From the NCBI GenBank assembly GCA_938049795.1, contig CALLCD010000104.1:1-16808 (forward strand): 16,808 nt of DNA, read 5' to 3'. Both the position numbers and the translations under genes were made by a program. Origin of the DNA: an uncultured Hyphomonadaceae bacterium. GTDB taxonomy: Bacteria > Pseudomonadota > Alphaproteobacteria > Caulobacterales > Hyphomonadaceae. Below are positions 14,756 through 16,808 of this stretch, piece after piece; the first letter of the stretch is position 1; each line of letters starts with the position of its first letter. The notes beneath the pieces were generated by a model that searched no databases, was not told where the DNA came from, and worked only from the letters and a program-made list of their open reading frames with translations.

Positions 14756-16426
14756 TTGAAGAAAGGCCTGATCAGTCTTGGCATTGTCATTCTCTTGGCG
14801 GGCCTTTTGGCGTGGTTCAATCGCGCGACCATTTTGACGACTCTGGTGTTAAAACGGGTTGCAGCGGACCATTATCCCGTTGCGCCACATCAGCCGGTTG
14901 ACTGGCAGCAAGGCCCCCAAACCGCATCCATTCCGATTGCAGACCGCCCACCCAACATCGTCTTTATACTCCTTGATGATCTGGGCATCAATGATCTCAC
15001 CACCTTTGGAGGCGGAGTTGCCGGCGGGCGTGTCCCGACGCCGAACATTGACAAACTTGCCGCAGACGGCGCGTTATTCTCCCAAGCCTATGCTGGCACG
15101 GGCACCTGCGCCCCGTCGCGGGCCATGCTGATGACGGGGCGCTATCCCACACGCACCGGCTTCGAATTTACCCCCACGCCGCCGGGCATGGGCCGTGTCA
15201 TCTCAACCATTGGCAATGGCATGGACCGGGGCGCTTTGCCGCCGGTGGACTTTAACCGAGACGCCGCCGAAGCCAGCATACCTTATGACGATATGGGGTT
15301 GCCGGGCCGCGAGGTGACGATTGCCGAAATCCTCAAAGCGCAGACCTATCACACTGTGCATATTGGCAAATGGCATTTGGGGCGAAATGAAGAGACACGC
15401 CCCACCGCGCAAGGCTTTGATGAAAGCCTGCTCATGCACAGCCTGTTATACCTGCCCAAAGACCACCCTGACACGGTGAATGCAAAACTCGATTTTGATC
15501 CCATCGACCAGTTTTTGTGGGCGCGCGGGCAATATGCGGCATCGTACAATATGGGCGAACCGTTCGAGCCCGGAGGATATCTGACAGATTGGTGGACGGA
15601 CGAATCTCTGCGCGTGATCGAAGCCAACAAGCACCGGTCTTTCTTTTTGTATCTTGCTCATTGGGGCGTCCATACGCCCTTGCAGGCAACGCGCGAAGAC
15701 TATGACGCTGTGGGCGAGATCGAGCCCCATCGCTTACGTGTCTATGCGGCCATGTTGCGCGCGCTCGATCGCAGTGTCGGACGCATCGTCGAGAAATTGG
15801 AACAGGAAGGCCTGAGCGAGAACACCATCATCGTCTTGACCAGCGACAATGGCGGGGCGGGATATATTGGCTTACCAGAGGTCAATGCGCCTTATCGCGG
15901 TTGGAAGATTACCCTGTTTGAGGGTGGTATCCGCGTGCCGATGTTTGTTAAATGGCCGGACCGAATTCCGGCAGGCACAGTGGTTGACGATCCGGTCGCG
16001 CATATTGATGTTATGCCGACACTTGCGGCGGCTGCCAACGCACAGCTTCCGACTGGCATTGCCATAGATGGTCAGAACATGTTGCCAGCAGCAATGGGAA
16101 CAGGGAGGGTTTTGCACCCCGACGACGCCCTTTTCTGGCAGTCGGGGTATTATCAGGTCGTGCGGGCTGGCGACTGGAAATTACAAGCCGATGGCCGTCA
16201 GCAAAAATACTGGCTGTTCGATCTTGCCGCTGATCCAACGGAGCAGGTCAACCTTGCCGATGTTCGGCTCGATAAGCTTGCCGAACTGCAAGCCCTGTTG
16301 GCAGATCATCATGAAAACGCAGTTGCGCCGCTTTATCCCTACACGATGGAAAATGCGATCCCGATTGATATCACCGGCGCGCAGACCGCAGGGCCAGACG
16401 AAGAATATGTATGGTGGCCAAACTGA
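14756..16426 (+). CDS. Type I sulfatase (arylsulfatase family), membrane-anchored
   Basis: A protein of 556 residues that should hydrolyse a sulfate ester in the periplasm. Translation begins at a TTG with a good ribosome site. Residues 4-20 form a signal peptide or anchor. Family motifs appear in order: FILLDDLG with metal-binding Asp74-Asp75, the formylglycine motif CAPSR with Cys118, TGRYPTRTG, HIGKWHLG (Lys205, His207), HWGVHTP (His306), TSDNGG (Asp364, Asn365) and GWKITLFEGGIRVP (Lys384). All expected active-site residues are present. The cysteine requires oxidation to formylglycine by an FGE- or anSME-type enzyme not found in this window. The C-terminal subdomain ends around residues 470-556 without extra domains. 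It lies in a run with the GST-like gene upstream and a membrane protein downstream. The substrate (aryl, steroid or polysaccharide sulfate) cannot be told. Confidence 0.93.
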   Translation: MKKGLISLGIVILLAGLLAWFNRATILTTLVLKRVAADHYPVAPHQPVDWQQGPQTASIPIADRPPNIVFILLDDLGINDLTTFGGGVAGGRVPTPNIDKLAADGALFSQAYAGTGTCAPSRAMLMTGRYPTRTGFEFTPTPPGMGRVISTIGNGMDRGALPPVDFNRDAAEASIPYDDMGLPGREVTIAEILKAQTYHTVHIGKWHLGRNEETRPTAQGFDESLLMHSLLYLPKDHPDTVNAKLDFDPIDQFLWARGQYAASYNMGEPFEPGGYLTDWWTDESLRVIEANKHRSFFLYLAHWGVHTPLQATREDYDAVGEIEPHRLRVYAAMLRALDRSVGRIVEKLEQEGLSENTIIVLTSDNGGAGYIGLPEVNAPYRGWKITLFEGGIRVPMFVKWPDRIPAGTVVDDPVAHIDVMPTLAAAANAQLPTGIAIDGQNMLPAAMGTGRVLHPDDALFWQSGYYQVVRAGDWKLQADGRQQKYWLFDLAADPTEQVNLADVRLDKLAELQALLADHHENAVAPLYPYTMENAIPIDITGAQTAGPDEEYVWWPN

Positions 16427-16808
16427 TGGTGCTTTTGCCTGCCTCGACCAATCACGCTTATAAGGGCGCGCGCATAGCGCCTTGGGGCTTGAGTATTTTT
16501 GCTTTGCTGACCATTATACCCGGGTGTATTCATACATTTCTGCCCGATGGCGGCGCGAATATCATCGCTGGACTGGGGCTTGGTCTTGCCACCGAGCATG
16601 GCAGGCGCACGGTGGGGCTTTTTGCATGGGCCGGCGCGACGCAGATCGTCTGGGGGGTGATGCTGCTGGTCATATCGCGGCGATACCATACGCTGGTCCC
16701 GCTTGCCTTTGTGTTGTCGGCGTTTGAGCGGGTGCTCCATGCCTATAATATGTGGGGACCGAAAGGCAGCGCGGACCATCCTCCCGAAGCCTATGCGACG
16801 CTTGTGAT
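16426..16808 (+). CDS. Membrane protein, 3' end missing
   Basis: An open frame runs from the sulfatase stop to the window end without a stop codon: 127 codons from the ATG at 16426, which overlaps the sulfatase TGA by one base (TGATG). An in-frame ATG at 16411 is an alternative. The protein is hydrophobic, with likely transmembrane helices around GLSIFALLTIIPGCIHTF, TVGLFAWAGATQIVWGVMLLV and HTLVPLAFVLSAFERVLHAY. The stretch AFERVLHAYNMWGPKG after the last helix may be a family feature, but I do not recognise the family with confidence. Tight coupling to the sulfatase suggests coexpression. Function is unknown. Confidence 0.7.
   Translation, partial: MVLLPASTNHAYKGARIAPWGLSIFALLTIIPGCIHTFLPDGGANIIAGLGLGLATEHGRRTVGLFAWAGATQIVWGVMLLVISRRYHTLVPLAFVLSAFERVLHAYNMWGPKGSADHPPEAYATLV

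Overview
The window reads as ordinary, gene-dense chromosomal DNA (rough impression about 60% GC) from an alphaproteobacterium. The best evidence is the tRNA-His, which has no G-1 and carries A73, a state known from a large alphaproteobacterial clade. The long two-domain dCTP deaminase and the overlapping DUF4129/DUF4350/MoxR/DUF58/SpoIIM/RDD cluster point the same way. A marine Hyphomonadaceae-, Maricaulis-, Parvularcula- or sphingomonad-like organism would fit, but that is inference. There is no phage, insertion sequence, integrase or CRISPR array.

Layout. 1-508: the 3' end of one DUF1330 gene followed directly by a second, a tandem pair. 587-2485: a membrane-anchored type B carboxylesterase with a Pro/Ala-rich tail. 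It converges with, and overlaps by 15 bases, a minus-strand free methionine-(R)-sulfoxide reductase (2471-2935).

3071-9311: six plus-strand genes that overlap or nearly touch: DUF4129, DUF4350, MoxR AAA+ ATPase, DUF58, SpoIIM family, RDD family. They look like one transcript for a membrane-associated MoxR/VWA-like system of unknown substrate. In this sequence the MoxR gene has a one-base frameshift at a run of five Gs (5210-5214), just before Walker A.

9385-9461: tRNA-His(GTG) on the minus strand, downstream of a minus-strand dCTP deaminase (9499-10521). Diverging from the deaminase are metZ (O-succinylhomoserine sulfhydrylase) and apaG. 12269-12697 is a small four-helix membrane protein and 12780-13541 a crotonase-family enzyme, both on the minus strand. 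13710-16808 is a plus-strand run of a GST-like protein, a membrane-anchored formylglycine sulfatase and a membrane protein cut by the window end.

The most notable points are the frameshifted moxR inside a conserved but functionally unassigned operon, the atypical tRNA-His, and a crotonase whose second catalytic glutamate is replaced by cysteine. No intergenic stretch longer than 300 bases lacks a gene. The largest gaps are 9312-9498, which holds the tRNA and a repeat pair, and 13542-13709, a divergent promoter region.
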